A DNA stretch of 33,076 nt from IMG/VR virus record IMGVR_UViG_3300050033_000355, positions 1 through 33,076 of that record. One strand, given 5' to 3'. The stretch is from a virus. Numbering within the stretch: position 1 is the first letter of the stretch; each line of letters opens with the position of its first letter. Shown here piece by piece: positions 22,552 to 30,984 of this stretch. Made by a program: the position numbers and the translations under genes. Below the pieces are notes generated by a model. The model was not told the origin of the DNA and did no database searches. It saw nothing but the letters and a program-made list of their open reading frames with translations.

Positions 22552-24231
22552 TTATTTTTTGGACGGAGGTTCCGGTGGTTGCGGCGGCGAACCTTTCAAG
22601 GTTGGAAGCTGCGGCGGTTCGTCGGTTGGCGCGGACAAATCAATCTGCTGGTTGGCGTTGCCGAGATTGTCCAACATCTGCAAAACCTCTTTTGGATTCC
22701 AGATTGGCTCTCCCTTGTCGTCGAGTTGTTTTTTTGAAATTTCAACGGCGGATTTCATCAACCGCGCCCGCCGCTCAAAGATTTGCTCCTCGATGTTTTC
22801 CACGTTCAAACCAAATTTTCCGCAGATCACTTCCGGGCTGGTTAAACCGCGCGCCATCATGGCCAGTTCACCCTTCAAATCGTTGCCTTCATCCACGGAA
22901 ATTTCCTGTGGCGTCGAAAGTGCGATGTTGTAGGCGTCAAATAAATTGTCGTTCTTCGGGATTTCCTTGTTGGTCATCGCGTGCGCGATTTTTCGCTGCA
23001 TCCACGCCTTGCCGAACTTGGCCAGCGTCTTATGCCGTTTCCAGACGATTTGACGCGCCTGCACGATGTCAATTCGCGCCGCAGCACGCCCCTGCTTGTC
23101 GCTGTAAATAAAACCCCTCGGCCATAAATCCGCAAAGAAACCTGTCTCAATAAGCTCAATAAATTCCCGTTCGTTCATCGAAGGCCGCTCAAATGGGACG
23201 CTGGCGATTTCCTCGTCATTATTCGTCGCCAATTCGACAATGCCAGCCTGCATCAACTGGTGCGCCACAATGCGAGTTGAAGTTGTCCCGTCCGCCGCCG
23301 TGGTGGTAACGGGCTTGTAACTCACGCCGCCGGTTGGCCGGCCATCTTTGCTCTTGCGCGTCACCGCCCACGCCGCGCTTTGTTTCATGGCCTGCCCCAT
23401 GTAATAAATCCAGTCGTCCACCGTCCCGACCGATTCCACGATACCGGATAGCCCAGGATAACCCATGATTTGATCGGTGAACTTCGGCTCGAAAATCAGA
23501 TTCATTTTCCCGACCGGCAGATCGGCGCAGGCCGGCTTGCCGTCCACATCAAAGCCAATGACGCGATAACCGAGCGTCATCATCTGGCTGTTCACGATGA
23601 TGCCATCAATGATGAAATTTCCAGCGAACGGGCCTTCCGTAATTCGGAAATAATTAGCACCGTAAGTCCCGGTCAAGCCGAGTCCCCAATAGGTCAGATA
23701 CGTCGCCGCATTGCCGAGTTCAAAAATCTTGCCAACGCGAGATTCGGGCGACATCCCATTGCCGATGCTGGTGGCGGAAATCAGCTTGATTTTCCCGGTG
23801 CCTTTACCATTTTCGTCCGTATCGAACATCCAGCCAACCTGTCCATGAGTTTCCAATGCGATTGAAACTTCCGCCAGCGTCGTGTGAAAGTCATGGTTCT
23901 GGCCTTGCAGGTTGCAGTCGTTGTAATAGGTTTCATTCAGGTAAAGTTCGGTGGCTTTGCCCCAAACTTTGTCCGCACTGCGATGCTCCACAAAGCAGCC
24001 GTCCGAACAGGCAAAATCCGTCTTGAAATGGATTGCGCCGCGCACGTTTGGAATCTTTGCGTAGATGCCCCATGCCCAGTTGATGAGATCGCGGCGCTGC
24101 CACGGCGTCACATTCTCAAACGAGCGCATCCGCAGAAACGGTTTTTGCCGCCCTTCCGTCACCGTAGGCGTGGAGTAAAGCCCTTGGTAAAAGTAATTGC
24201 CGCGCCGGTCGAATGTGGTTGAATCAGCCAT
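22552..24231 (-). CDS. Portal protein (lambda-type)
   Basis: A 559-residue protein beginning MADSTTFDRRGNYFYQGLYS. Its size, early helical region with RSFENVTPWQRRDLINWAWG, the central NEREFIELIETGFFADLWPR and KQGRAAARIDIVQARQIVWKR helices, and a disordered Pro-rich C-terminus (ending PPQPPEPPSKK) match lambda-type portals. Twelve copies form the DNA entry ring and dock the terminase. It sits between the gpW-like gene and the S49 protease, in the standard lambda order. Confidence 0.88.
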   Translation of the reverse strand: MADSTTFDRRGNYFYQGLYSTPTVTEGRQKPFLRMRSFENVTPWQRRDLINWAWGIYAKIPNVRGAIHFKTDFACSDGCFVEHRSADKVWGKATELYLNETYYNDCNLQGQNHDFHTTLAEVSIALETHGQVGWMFDTDENGKGTGKIKLISATSIGNGMSPESRVGKIFELGNAATYLTYWGLGLTGTYGANYFRITEGPFAGNFIIDGIIVNSQMMTLGYRVIGFDVDGKPACADLPVGKMNLIFEPKFTDQIMGYPGLSGIVESVGTVDDWIYYMGQAMKQSAAWAVTRKSKDGRPTGGVSYKPVTTTAADGTTSTRIVAHQLMQAGIVELATNNDEEIASVPFERPSMNEREFIELIETGFFADLWPRGFIYSDKQGRAAARIDIVQARQIVWKRHKTLAKFGKAWMQRKIAHAMTNKEIPKNDNLFDAYNIALSTPQEISVDEGNDLKGELAMMARGLTSPEVICGKFGLNVENIEEQIFERRARLMKSAVEISKKQLDDKGEPIWNPKEVLQMLDNLGNANQQIDLSAPTDEPPQLPTLKGSPPQPPEPPSKK

Positions 24232-24239
24232 GATTGGGT

Positions 24240-24491
24240 TCAGGTTCCGGGCTGGGTAATTTTCAAATTTGCTTCCAGCACCGGCTTTAACTGCCGCAAC
24301 GCCAGCAAAGCGCAGTCAAAATGCACTTCCAACAGTTCCGATGACTTGTAATCCTTCGGCACGCCGCCCGGCAACTGCCGTAGTTCCGCCAACGTCTGCA
24401 ATTCAAATGACCGCGCCACGTTGTATGTCTCAACAACGCTTACAAGCTCTTTTATGGTAGGAACTTGGATTTTATTTTTGGGCGCGCTCAT
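24240..24491 (-). CDS. Small hypothetical head-module protein
   Basis: An 83-residue, helical protein beginning MSAPKNKIQVPTIKELVSVV. The start is chosen because the ATG overlaps the preceding stop (ATGA at 24488-24491). It has an extended helical, leucine-rich C-terminus (FDCALLALRQLKPVLEANLK). No family recognised; it lies between the gpW-like gene and the portal. Confidence 0.55.
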   Translation of the reverse strand: MSAPKNKIQVPTIKELVSVVETYNVARSFELQTLAELRQLPGGVPKDYKSSELLEVHFDCALLALRQLKPVLEANLKITQPGT

Positions 24492-24793
24492 GGTTCCATC
24501 CACGGGTTGAACTTGGAAGTGTAAATCGGAATCGTCTGGCCGGGGCGTTGGTTCATAGCACACGCCATTTGCACAGGATCGTTTGGATTAAAGCTGGGAT
24601 CGCTGGCAATTGAATCCTCAAGTTCTCGCAACACTTGATTTATGTTCGTCTGGTTGATGTTGTATTCCGTATAAACGCCATGCGCCGTCTGCACGCGGGT
24701 TTTTTGCCCGGTCAATCGCGCCTCTTGCAGGCCCGTAAGCCATGCGAGTTTTTTTTCCATGTCCCAGCCGATAAAATTGTCAAGTCCTGCCAT
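24488..24793 (-). CDS. gpW-like head completion protein
   Basis: A 101-residue protein starting MAGLDNFIGWDMEKKLAWLT. The stretch LQEARLTGQKTRVQTAHGVYTEYNINQTNINQV resembles gpW, the small lambda protein that joins the portal to the tail: a helix, a basic loop with VQ-x-x-x-G/R and strand pair, then a polar helix. It lies between the terminase and portal genes exactly as W does in lambda. It is longer than gpW (68 residues). The identity is likely but rests on pattern and position. Confidence 0.55.
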   Translation of the reverse strand: MAGLDNFIGWDMEKKLAWLTGLQEARLTGQKTRVQTAHGVYTEYNINQTNINQVLRELEDSIASDPSFNPNDPVQMACAMNQRPGQTIPIYTSKFNPWMEP

Positions 24794-24803
24794 ATCATTA
24801 AAA

Positions 24804-25157
24804 CTATGCCCCTTGGTTGTTGTCCTTGCAGATGAATTTCTGGATCAAATCGCCTACGCTGATCATTACAGTTCCGATTTTAAGAGCAAATACCGTATTG
24901 TTGTCGGGGTCTGGCTGAAGAAAGCAGTCGTTACCCTTGGTTGGCCTTGGTTGCGATGCGTCTCCAAAAACATCATCCCTTACAGTGATTATGACATCGG
25001 TGTCTGGCGAAAGTCCTCCCATAATCAACGCCGGATTACGGGTGATGTCTCCATGCGTGCATGGAAATGCCATGTTTTTCCAAATGAAGACTGCTCCGAA
25101 CAAATCCTCATGGGTTTTTTGTCCGCCTTGAAATATGGCTCGGTCGAGTGCGTTCAA
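24804..25157 (-). CDS. Hypothetical protein, possibly head-tail joining (TTG start)
   Basis: A 117-residue protein read from TTG at 25157, starting NALDRAIFQGGQKTHEDL after the initiator; an ATG at codon 29 is the alternative. It is strand-rich (TDVIITVRDDVFGD, NTVFALKIGTVMISVGD). Its length equals that of lambda gpFII, and the central strand pattern is similar, but the position between terminase and gpW is not that of FII. Treat the resemblance as weak. Confidence 0.5.
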   Translation of the reverse strand: MNALDRAIFQGGQKTHEDLFGAVFIWKNMAFPCTHGDITRNPALIMGGLSPDTDVIITVRDDVFGDASQPRPTKGNDCFLQPDPDNNTVFALKIGTVMISVGDLIQKFICKDNNQGA

Positions 25158-25180
25158 TCACCAATGCCCACAAGTCAAAA

Positions 25181-27328
25181 TCATTCCGATTCTGGAGCAC
25201 TCATTTCCGCCGGCGCGACCGCGCCAAGCAATCCCTGCCGTTTCATTAAATAGAGTATCCCGCAGCAACAATCGCTGTAATGGGGGTCGTCGTGAGCCTC
25301 GATGATTTCCATCTGTTTTGATTTAGGATTCATCGTCCGCACATTGGCCGAAATCTGGCTTTCCCATGACCGCTGATGCTGCGTGCTGTCCACCTCCATT
25401 TCGCGCGTCTTGTCCGAAAGTAGAAACTTTGTCGGGTCTTTCGGGTCGGAAGCGGATAAAGGCAATGCCGTCAACGTCGCCTTGCCGGGCACCTTCAACG
25501 CCGTGTTCTGCAAAATCGTCAGCAGTTGGTCTTTGAACCGATGATTTGACCAGCGAATGATGTTCACTTCCACACCAATGGTTTTCCCGGCGAAATCCAC
25601 TGGCACAACTTCCTTTTCTGGCTTTGAGAAGTCCCTGGTAATATCATCATCATGTCTAAAGCTGCGGCGGTTGTCACCAATCAACCCTGTCCAAGTTATG
25701 TAAAAACGTCCAGTCTTTCGCCCGCCATCATCGTAGCCATCCATAATTTCTGCGTTGGCGGCAGCATTGTTTATGACCTCGTTGCGAAAATATGCAGTGT
25801 CAATAACTATGTTGTAAGGCGAAATTTGCAATTCCTTTGCCTTCAAAATCCATTCCATCCAAGAAGTGCAATAGCCGCGCCAAAGCTGCTGTTGGTTGCC
25901 ATGATTATCCCATGCGTGCGCCACCACCCAGAAATGTCCCGTCATGCCGCCCTTGCCGGATTCGGGATTCTGTGCGGAAACTTTTTTATCCTTCTGACAG
26001 TCCACAGCCATACCTCGTCCGGCCTCGTTCGGAATGGCAATCGTCGGGTCAACCGTGTTGAATGATGGTGAGAATTTTACACGATTTGCGCTTTCTTCGT
26101 CCCAATCTTCTCCCTCCCATTTAGTGCGGAACTCCTGTAATTGCATCGTGTCACCCTCATTGAACGCCGCCATTGCGTGCTTGAAAGTCAGCATCACCGA
26201 CCCCCAGCTTGGTCGCGGGTTGATCCAGCGCGGAAGCGAGTATCCAAGGAATCCCGGCAATGCCGTTGGGCGTGTGGCGATCCAGTTATCGTCTAGCCCG
26301 GCCTCGCGGTCAAGGTAGAGTCGGGTCGGCCCATACGTCACCTTGTCGCCAGCGTGATAAATGTTGTCGTCGCGCCATATCCCGCCACAGTGCGGACACT
26401 CATAGACCGTGGACTTGATGATTTCACGCTCGTTAAAACTGCCGTCATCGCACTTTAATTCGCCTTCGACTTTGAAACCGCAATGCTTGCGCTGTTCAGA
26501 AATTAGGATTGGCCGGTGATGTGCAACCCAAGCCTCGCGGTCAAGCGATGGAATGGAAGCCGGCGCGATAATTTTTGTTTCTTCATTCCGCACATGATGG
26601 AACGTGAACCGCACGCGCGTCTGGCATTCCGGGCAACGCACCCAGAGCTTTTGTTCGTTTGTCTTGCCCATGAAATCCGCGAAGCCGCCGCCAAGGTTTC
26701 CCATCGGCGCGTCGCCCTGCGATTCCACGCACCACAGATAGCTTGACTCATATTTGGTGAACCGAACTTCAATCTTGCGGACATAACTCGCTTCCACCAA
26801 TGCCGCGTCATGCAGAAATCCATATTTTGCAGGGAACGATTGCACCCATTGCTCGTTCAATGGCCGCGCCCGGAAAACCATACCGGGCAATAAAATGTTG
26901 GTGGTGCAAACATCCCAGCGCGTCTCTGGCGTGGCCGCTATCCGTTTGAATATCGGTCCTAAAATCGGATCGCTCCGCAAAATCGGCATATAGCGATTTT
27001 TCATGTGGTCATCCGACTTCGCCTCATTCATGTCCCACATGAGCGTGTCCGCCGGATAATACTTCATCATGAACTTGGCGATGAGTTCAAGAATCGTCGT
27101 CTTGCCAAGCTGGTTTGCCGCCCGAACGCCGATGCGCCGCGTCGTCCGCTTGAACGCATCCCGCAGAATCTTCCGGTGAAAATGGCAGGCAAGAAACTCC
27201 TTCGTGTTCGGATTCTCCGTGTCGTCCTCGTAAATTTGCCCGCGAAACACGGATTCAGAAACGGCGGCAATGGCCGCTTCAATCATCGCCCCACAATGCC
27301 TCTGTCCAAATTCAGTTGGTTGGCTCAT
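25181..27328 (-). CDS. Terminase large subunit (GpA family)
   Basis: A 715-residue protein. Residues 71-78 (ANQLGKTT) form a Walker A-like loop (variant first position) for the packaging ATPase, followed by the helix and strand of the ASCE core. The middle has two paired CxxC motifs (CPEC near 240 and CPHC near 310) as in GpA-type terminases, which add a zinc ribbon. The C-terminal half (with acidic residues such as DDDITRD and VDCQKDK) holds the nuclease domain that cuts DNA to unit length. The start at MSQPTEF gives a 17-nt overlap with the small subunit gene; an earlier in-frame Met would overlap by 53 nt. Confidence 0.88.
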   Translation of the reverse strand: MSQPTEFGQRHCGAMIEAAIAAVSESVFRGQIYEDDTENPNTKEFLACHFHRKILRDAFKRTTRRIGVRAANQLGKTTILELIAKFMMKYYPADTLMWDMNEAKSDDHMKNRYMPILRSDPILGPIFKRIAATPETRWDVCTTNILLPGMVFRARPLNEQWVQSFPAKYGFLHDAALVEASYVRKIEVRFTKYESSYLWCVESQGDAPMGNLGGGFADFMGKTNEQKLWVRCPECQTRVRFTFHHVRNEETKIIAPASIPSLDREAWVAHHRPILISEQRKHCGFKVEGELKCDDGSFNEREIIKSTVYECPHCGGIWRDDNIYHAGDKVTYGPTRLYLDREAGLDDNWIATRPTALPGFLGYSLPRWINPRPSWGSVMLTFKHAMAAFNEGDTMQLQEFRTKWEGEDWDEESANRVKFSPSFNTVDPTIAIPNEAGRGMAVDCQKDKKVSAQNPESGKGGMTGHFWVVAHAWDNHGNQQQLWRGYCTSWMEWILKAKELQISPYNIVIDTAYFRNEVINNAAANAEIMDGYDDGGRKTGRFYITWTGLIGDNRRSFRHDDDITRDFSKPEKEVVPVDFAGKTIGVEVNIIRWSNHRFKDQLLTILQNTALKVPGKATLTALPLSASDPKDPTKFLLSDKTREMEVDSTQHQRSWESQISANVRTMNPKSKQMEIIEAHDDPHYSDCCCGILYLMKRQGLLGAVAPAEMSAPESE

Positions 27329-28145
27329 TTTCAGGTTCAAGTATTCCGCGCGCGCAAAGTTCATAGTGCCTCTGGAAATCAGACACTAATTCAATACCAT
27401 CGCGCCGCAGCTTTTCAAGAAACGCCGCCCTTGTGGATTCGTCGGCAATGAAGTTTTCCAACCCGCAACTTACTTTTGGAATAAGCTGGTTTTCCAAAAC
27501 TTCGCGCGCCGCGTTGCGAGCCGCGATTCCCAATCCGGCACCATCCTTGGCGGCAACGTCCGTTAGCGTGTATTTTTCATTATTTTCCTTTTCAATGCGG
27601 TCAGCTTTGGCTTCGCGGATGCGAGCGTCAGCATCCTCGATCCGCTGGCGCGGATTTCTGTTTTCGGAAGCGCCACGATAGCCGCCCGCTTTTTTTTCCA
27701 GCAGCATCCATTTGTCGAACCATTCAATCCACGCTTTCAGACTATATTTTCCACGCTTCTTACCGCTTATTGTTCCTGGTGGTTCGTGTTGCCCGGCATC
27801 CAACCGGTTTAATTTACACCAATCACTAACCACCCCTTTATCAATATCAATGCCTAACTGATTTGATCCATCAGGATTAGTGTAGTGCAGCCTCATCCGT
27901 TCCGCTAAAGCCTGCTGTGTATCACAAATAATGTCGCTTGGTTTAGCTACCGCAGACGCTTCTACTCCGATTTTAATTATGCCCCAATCATAGAGCTTTT
28001 GTTCCTGCCACTTTTGGGTTTCGCCGCCGAGATACTTTGAATACAACACGCGGGCGTTGCTGCGCTCTGCCGGCGATAGTTTGGCAAACACGGCCTCAAC
28101 TTCATCTGGCGTCAAATCGCACGGCGTTGTTGGTTCATCATTCAT
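27312..28145 (-). CDS. Putative terminase small subunit / packaging DNA-binding protein
   Basis: A 277-residue protein beginning MNDEPTTPCDLTPDEVEAVF. The central part contains RMRLHYTNPDGSNQLGIDIDKGVVSDWCKLNRLDAG, a possible winged HTH that would bind packaging DNA, and a long charged helix (ADARIREAKADRIEKENNEKYT) that could form a coiled coil as in Nu1-type proteins. It lies directly before the large subunit with a 17-nt overlap. Start ATGA-coupled to the lysis-like gene. Assignment by position and features, not by a certain motif. Confidence 0.65.
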   Translation of the reverse strand: MNDEPTTPCDLTPDEVEAVFAKLSPAERSNARVLYSKYLGGETQKWQEQKLYDWGIIKIGVEASAVAKPSDIICDTQQALAERMRLHYTNPDGSNQLGIDIDKGVVSDWCKLNRLDAGQHEPPGTISGKKRGKYSLKAWIEWFDKWMLLEKKAGGYRGASENRNPRQRIEDADARIREAKADRIEKENNEKYTLTDVAAKDGAGLGIAARNAAREVLENQLIPKVSCGLENFIADESTRAAFLEKLRRDGIELVSDFQRHYELCARGILEPENEPTN

Positions 28146-28588
28146 CGGTTGGTTAGGTTCGTGAATCTCGCAATGTAGTCCTGTTGCTCGCAGTTCAAAT
28201 GTTTGGCAGATGGACAATGCCACGCGACCGCGAATTGTTGCGGCGTGAGTTCGCCAGCATCCTTGCCTGTGCGTTGGCGGATGATTGCCAGCGTTACCGT
28301 GGCGGCGATGGTCGAATTTGTGGCCGCGCTGAATGGTTGTGCCGTGGCGTTACGCCAGACGGCTTTCAGGCACTGATACCGCCCAATCTCGCCTCGCCGA
28401 CCATGCGCCATGTCGTTTCTGCCGGATTCAATCTCGCCCAATGCCCAAAGGTAGCGCGCCGAATTGGGGTAAGCCGCTCGCGCACCATACGGAGCCGTCG
28501 CGGACGGGGCATGAAGCCCCTTGTCCCCCAATCCAGCAAAAGCGTTCGCGGAGATTAGAACGGCGGCAAGGATGGCAACGGTTTTCAT
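28142..28588 (-). CDS. Lytic transglycosylase-like exported enzyme
   Basis: A 148-residue protein with a signal peptide (MKTVAILAAVLISANAFA). The core ALGEIESGRNDMAHGRRGEI and the following GRYQ fit the lysozyme/transglycosylase fold: catalytic Glu in I-E54-SG, and the G-x-x-GEIGxYQ turn at 66-72. These enzymes cut the glycan strands of peptidoglycan, either for lysis or for DNA entry. A later CPSAKHLNC segment may form a disulphide. It sits beside a membrane protein gene (28588-28917), suggesting a lysis cassette. The start overlaps the stop of that gene. Confidence 0.65.
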   Translation of the reverse strand: MKTVAILAAVLISANAFAGLGDKGLHAPSATAPYGARAAYPNSARYLWALGEIESGRNDMAHGRRGEIGRYQCLKAVWRNATAQPFSAATNSTIAATVTLAIIRQRTGKDAGELTPQQFAVAWHCPSAKHLNCEQQDYIARFTNLTNR

Positions 28589-28917
28589 CAGATAGATTTT
28601 TTGGATTCTGATTTTAGATTGTCATCCCATTTCCCAAAGGTGACTTTTTTGCCGTAAAGAAAAGTATGCCTTAAGGCTGTCAGATTTCCATCTTTGTCGC
28701 GCTGATATTCTCGATTAAGGATTATGTCTTGTCTTTTTTTTATCCGCTTTTTGTAGGCACGCCACCACTTCCGGTTTTCCCGATATTCCACATCTGTCGG
28801 AGATTTACTGAAATACAGGTGCCACCAGTGAATCATAAACGCGGCGAACGCCCCAGCAAGCGCACCAACAATTATTCCTTCAGTCAGTCCCCAAAGTATA
28901 TCAAACGTGGTTTTCAT
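28588..28917 (-). CDS. Small membrane protein, possible holin-like
   Basis: A 109-residue protein beginning MKTTFDILWGLTEGIIVGAL. One hydrophobic segment (about 13-35, with GxxxG-type spacing and FAAFMIHWWHLYF) is followed by a very basic cytoplasmic-type tail (RAYKKRIKKRQD). The location next to the transglycosylase gene suits a holin or anchoring protein, but a single segment and a large basic tail are not diagnostic. It overlaps both neighbours by ATGA. Confidence 0.5.
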   Translation of the reverse strand: MKTTFDILWGLTEGIIVGALAGAFAAFMIHWWHLYFSKSPTDVEYRENRKWWRAYKKRIKKRQDIILNREYQRDKDGNLTALRHTFLYGKKVTFGKWDDNLKSESKKSI

Positions 28918-29105
28918 AGGTGTATTCCGCCGGGAGCGTTGTTTTGAAGATAATTCTCTTTCGCGATTTCGGTTTGTTCGGCGAGCTGTAATCCAGCGAT
29001 AGCTTTTGCCTGTGCTTTTTTGGCCGACTTGTATTGTTCGTTGATTTTTGCAACCAGTCTGCCGGATTCAAAAACATCTTCCTGCAATTCCTCAAGCGTT
29101 TTCAT
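28914..29105 (-). CDS. Small coiled-coil hypothetical protein
   Basis: A 63-residue protein beginning MKTLEELQEDVFESGRLVAK. Nearly all helical with heptad-like spacing (KINEQYKSAKKAQAKAIAG). Its ATG at 29105 lies 4 nt after the stop of a micro-ORF and its stop overlaps the next gene. No family recognised. Confidence 0.55.
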   Translation of the reverse strand: MKTLEELQEDVFESGRLVAKINEQYKSAKKAQAKAIAGLQLAEQTEIAKENYLQNNAPGGIHL

Positions 29106-29109
29106 AAAA

Positions 29110-29175
29110 TTATGCGGCGTGGACTTTTTCAGCACCTACGCCGGTAAGCGGAGTTACACCGCGCGCAATAGACAT
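29110..29175 (-). CDS. Candidate 21-residue micro-ORF
   Basis: ATG at 29175 to TAA at 29110 encodes MSIARGVTPLTGVGAEKVHA plus one Ala. It fills the only gap in this part of the array, starting 5 nt after the previous stop and ending 4 nt before the next start. That packing is the main support; the peptide is too short to judge otherwise. Confidence 0.3.
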   Translation of the reverse strand: MSIARGVTPLTGVGAEKVHAA

Positions 29176-29180
29176 ATTCG

Positions 29181-29342
29181 TCACATTACACCAAATTCAG
29201 AGAATGATTTCTTCTGCCGCTTCGGCGATCTTAACCAATCACCAATGTAGCCCGCGCCGGGCGTCCATCCGCGCTGGCGCAACTTGCGTAACTTCGCCTT
29301 TTCCGAACCAGACGCCTTGCTGAATCGTGTGTGATTTTTCAT
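29181..29342 (-). CDS. Small basic hypothetical protein
   Basis: A 53-residue protein beginning MKNHTRFSKASGSEKAKLRK. It is Lys/Arg/Gly-rich (RQRGWTPGAGYIGDWLRSP) and may bind nucleic acid or ribosomes, but no family is evident. The ATG overlaps the stop of the acyl carrier protein gene (ATGA), so it is part of the same translational chain. Confidence 0.5.
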   Translation of the reverse strand: MKNHTRFSKASGSEKAKLRKLRQRGWTPGAGYIGDWLRSPKRQKKSFSEFGVM

Positions 29343-29581
29343 GCTATTTCACCCCAACCTTGTAGAACCTTCAACGCATCGCCGTAGGTTTTAATGCCTT
29401 CAACAATATCGTCTGACAGATCGGACTCGATGACTTCCTCAACCTCCATACATAATTCAATCATGTCCAGCGAGTCCGCGCCAAGGTCTTCACAGAACCG
29501 CGATGCTGGCTTGATTTCAGCAGACTCAACGCCGAGGTGTTCAACGATGATTTCTTTCAGTTTTTGTTCGGTGATTTTCAT
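29339..29581 (-). CDS. acpP: Acyl carrier protein
   Basis: An 80-residue acidic protein with the canonical acyl carrier motif: GADSLDMIE at 34-42, with S37 as the 4'-phosphopantetheine attachment serine, after the EDL turn and followed by the hydrophobic helix II (MEVEEVIESDL). Size and helix pattern match type II ACPs, which carry acyl chains in fatty acid or polyketide synthesis. It lies inside an operon of phage genes, with ATGA overlaps on both sides. No acyltransferase or phosphopantetheinyl transferase is visible here, so it would need host enzymes. A phage-encoded ACP is unusual. Confidence 0.9.
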   Translation of the reverse strand: MKITEQKLKEIIVEHLGVESAEIKPASRFCEDLGADSLDMIELCMEVEEVIESDLSDDIVEGIKTYGDALKVLQGWGEIA

Positions 29582-29838
29582 GGTTGTTGAATCGGATTCA
29601 CTAAATGCGGCGGTTGCGGTATGGATTCAAACTTACCGCAAAAGTCGCTATCCAGAGTCACCGGCCAATTCAAATCATATTCTGATTGTATGTTTGGCTT
29701 CACTGGTGGATTAAACCGGCAGGTTCCGTTGGTCTGTGTTGTAAATGTTTCAACGCTACCACGAATAATTCCACCACTGTCTTTGATTTCTTGGAATGAC
29801 GGAAACCGTTTCCAAAATCTGCAATCGGAGCATTTCAT
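29578..29838 (-). CDS. Small CxxC zinc-finger-like protein
   Basis: An 86-residue protein: MKCSDCRFWKRF at the N-terminus, then GTCRFNPPV and a WPVTLDSDFCGKFE motif. The arrangement CxxC...C...WPV...DxxCGxF matches a small phage protein type I know, which probably binds a metal or an Fe-S group. It is ATGA-coupled to both neighbours. Confidence 0.6.
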   Translation of the reverse strand: MKCSDCRFWKRFPSFQEIKDSGGIIRGSVETFTTQTNGTCRFNPPVKPNIQSEYDLNWPVTLDSDFCGKFESIPQPPHLVNPIQQP

Positions 29839-30431
29839 AACTCGCCTTTCTCTTTAATCAAACTCCCAGCCAATTCGTGCAGGTCGTGAATCCGCTTGGA
29901 GTTGTTGAAGAATGTCACAACATTAAACCGCTCCCATTTTTCCATCGGAAACTCCTCAAGCAGTTCAACTGATTCGGCATCGGCGGTGACTAACGTTTTG
30001 AGATATTCCATGACCGGCTCATGCGGATGCTTCGTCTGTTCGCCGTGACTGCCCTTTGGCAGAAGTTCAAACTGCTCCATCAACTTTTCAAAAATCGGCG
30101 CAGCCTGCTCGTAAGTCTTAATCGGCTCGTCGTTGTTTTGCCGGATGGAAATGCACTCTTTAGCAAATGCAATCGGAGCGTCGCCAATTGCCAGCGCAAA
30201 CTGCCCATACTCAGCCAGCGCAAGTTTTTTGTGGCCGGTAAATTCCTGAATGGTATCGCCCATTCGGTAAGCCCGATTCACGGCGGCGATGGTTCGCGTT
30301 TTTACCAAAAAAACTTCGCTGCGGAATCCCTGAAACTCTTTTTCAAGAACCTCCTTGGCGGCAATGCGCGCCGCCATATTCATCGCGGTGGATCGGTCAA
30401 TGTATTCTGGTTTTTCAATGGTGTCTGTCAT
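29835..30431 (-). CDS. Hypothetical protein
   Basis: A 198-residue, strongly helical protein beginning MTDTIEKPEYIDRSTAMNMA. Basic and acidic patches alternate (KTRTIAAVNRAYRMGDT, QNNDEPIKTYEQAAPIFEK). The pattern is of a soluble cytoplasmic helical protein; I do not recognise the family. It lies 4 nt after the HTH-like gene and overlaps the next by ATGA. Confidence 0.6.
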   Translation of the reverse strand: MTDTIEKPEYIDRSTAMNMAARIAAKEVLEKEFQGFRSEVFLVKTRTIAAVNRAYRMGDTIQEFTGHKKLALAEYGQFALAIGDAPIAFAKECISIRQNNDEPIKTYEQAAPIFEKLMEQFELLPKGSHGEQTKHPHEPVMEYLKTLVTADAESVELLEEFPMEKWERFNVVTFFNNSKRIHDLHELAGSLIKEKGEL

Positions 30432-30435
30432 GGTG

Positions 30436-30984
30436 TTATTTGGTTAGCTGTTTGTTTCGTGCGTCCGACATTCTCTTCCTGGACTCTTTGCTCCGCTGTT
30501 CGTGAAAGTAGGGAAGCTCCGGCAGTTTGCGTTTGAAAAATCTAAAGCATTTATTCACCGCCGCCTTGGTAACTTCTTCGCCGTTCTGAAACGAAAGCAG
30601 TTTCACCAAATCTGTTTGTGATCCTGCCCCGGCGGCGGACGGGTAGCCCAACAACAGCAGGCAGCATCGAAATGCCAGATTGCTGTTGCCATTATTTTTG
30701 ACGTAGGATTGATACAGTATAAAAGCGCGCTCTTCCAATATGTGAATTTTCCAGAATTCGGCCATGATTTTTTCGCGCGCCTCGCCACCAAACGATTCAA
30801 GGATTTCGTCCACAAGTTCCGAAGCCTGCTCGCCGTTAAGCCGAAAGCGTTCACTTAATCTATCCAAACAGGCCGCTGAATCGCGCCCATCCGTCACAGG
30901 TTCAATCTGTCCGTGGTCGCCAAAGGCAACGTCAGATGCAAATGGCTGAATTGAATAATGATTGTTCCCTTGAGCGTCCTTCAT
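30436..30984 (-). CDS. Putative HTH regulator
   Basis: A 182-residue protein. The N-terminal 60 residues are acidic and polar; the C-terminal half contains QTDLVKLLSFQNGEEVTKAA followed by VNKCFRFFKRKLPELP, which fits the turn and recognition helix of a helix-turn-helix protein (TxLAxxxx...TxAAVxKC-type), followed by a basic tail. It is ATGA-coupled to the integrase gene. As a regulator beside the integrase it could control integration or early transcription; this is inferred. Confidence 0.55.
   Translation of the reverse strand: MKDAQGNNHYSIQPFASDVAFGDHGQIEPVTDGRDSAACLDRLSERFRLNGEQASELVDEILESFGGEAREKIMAEFWKIHILEERAFILYQSYVKNNGNSNLAFRCCLLLLGYPSAAGAGSQTDLVKLLSFQNGEEVTKAAVNKCFRFFKRKLPELPYFHEQRSKESRKRMSDARNKQLTK

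Noticed and set aside
24759-25253. Plus-strand open frame over the head-joining and terminase genes
   Set aside because: It crosses the minus-strand gene boundaries and lies opposite the terminase C-terminus.
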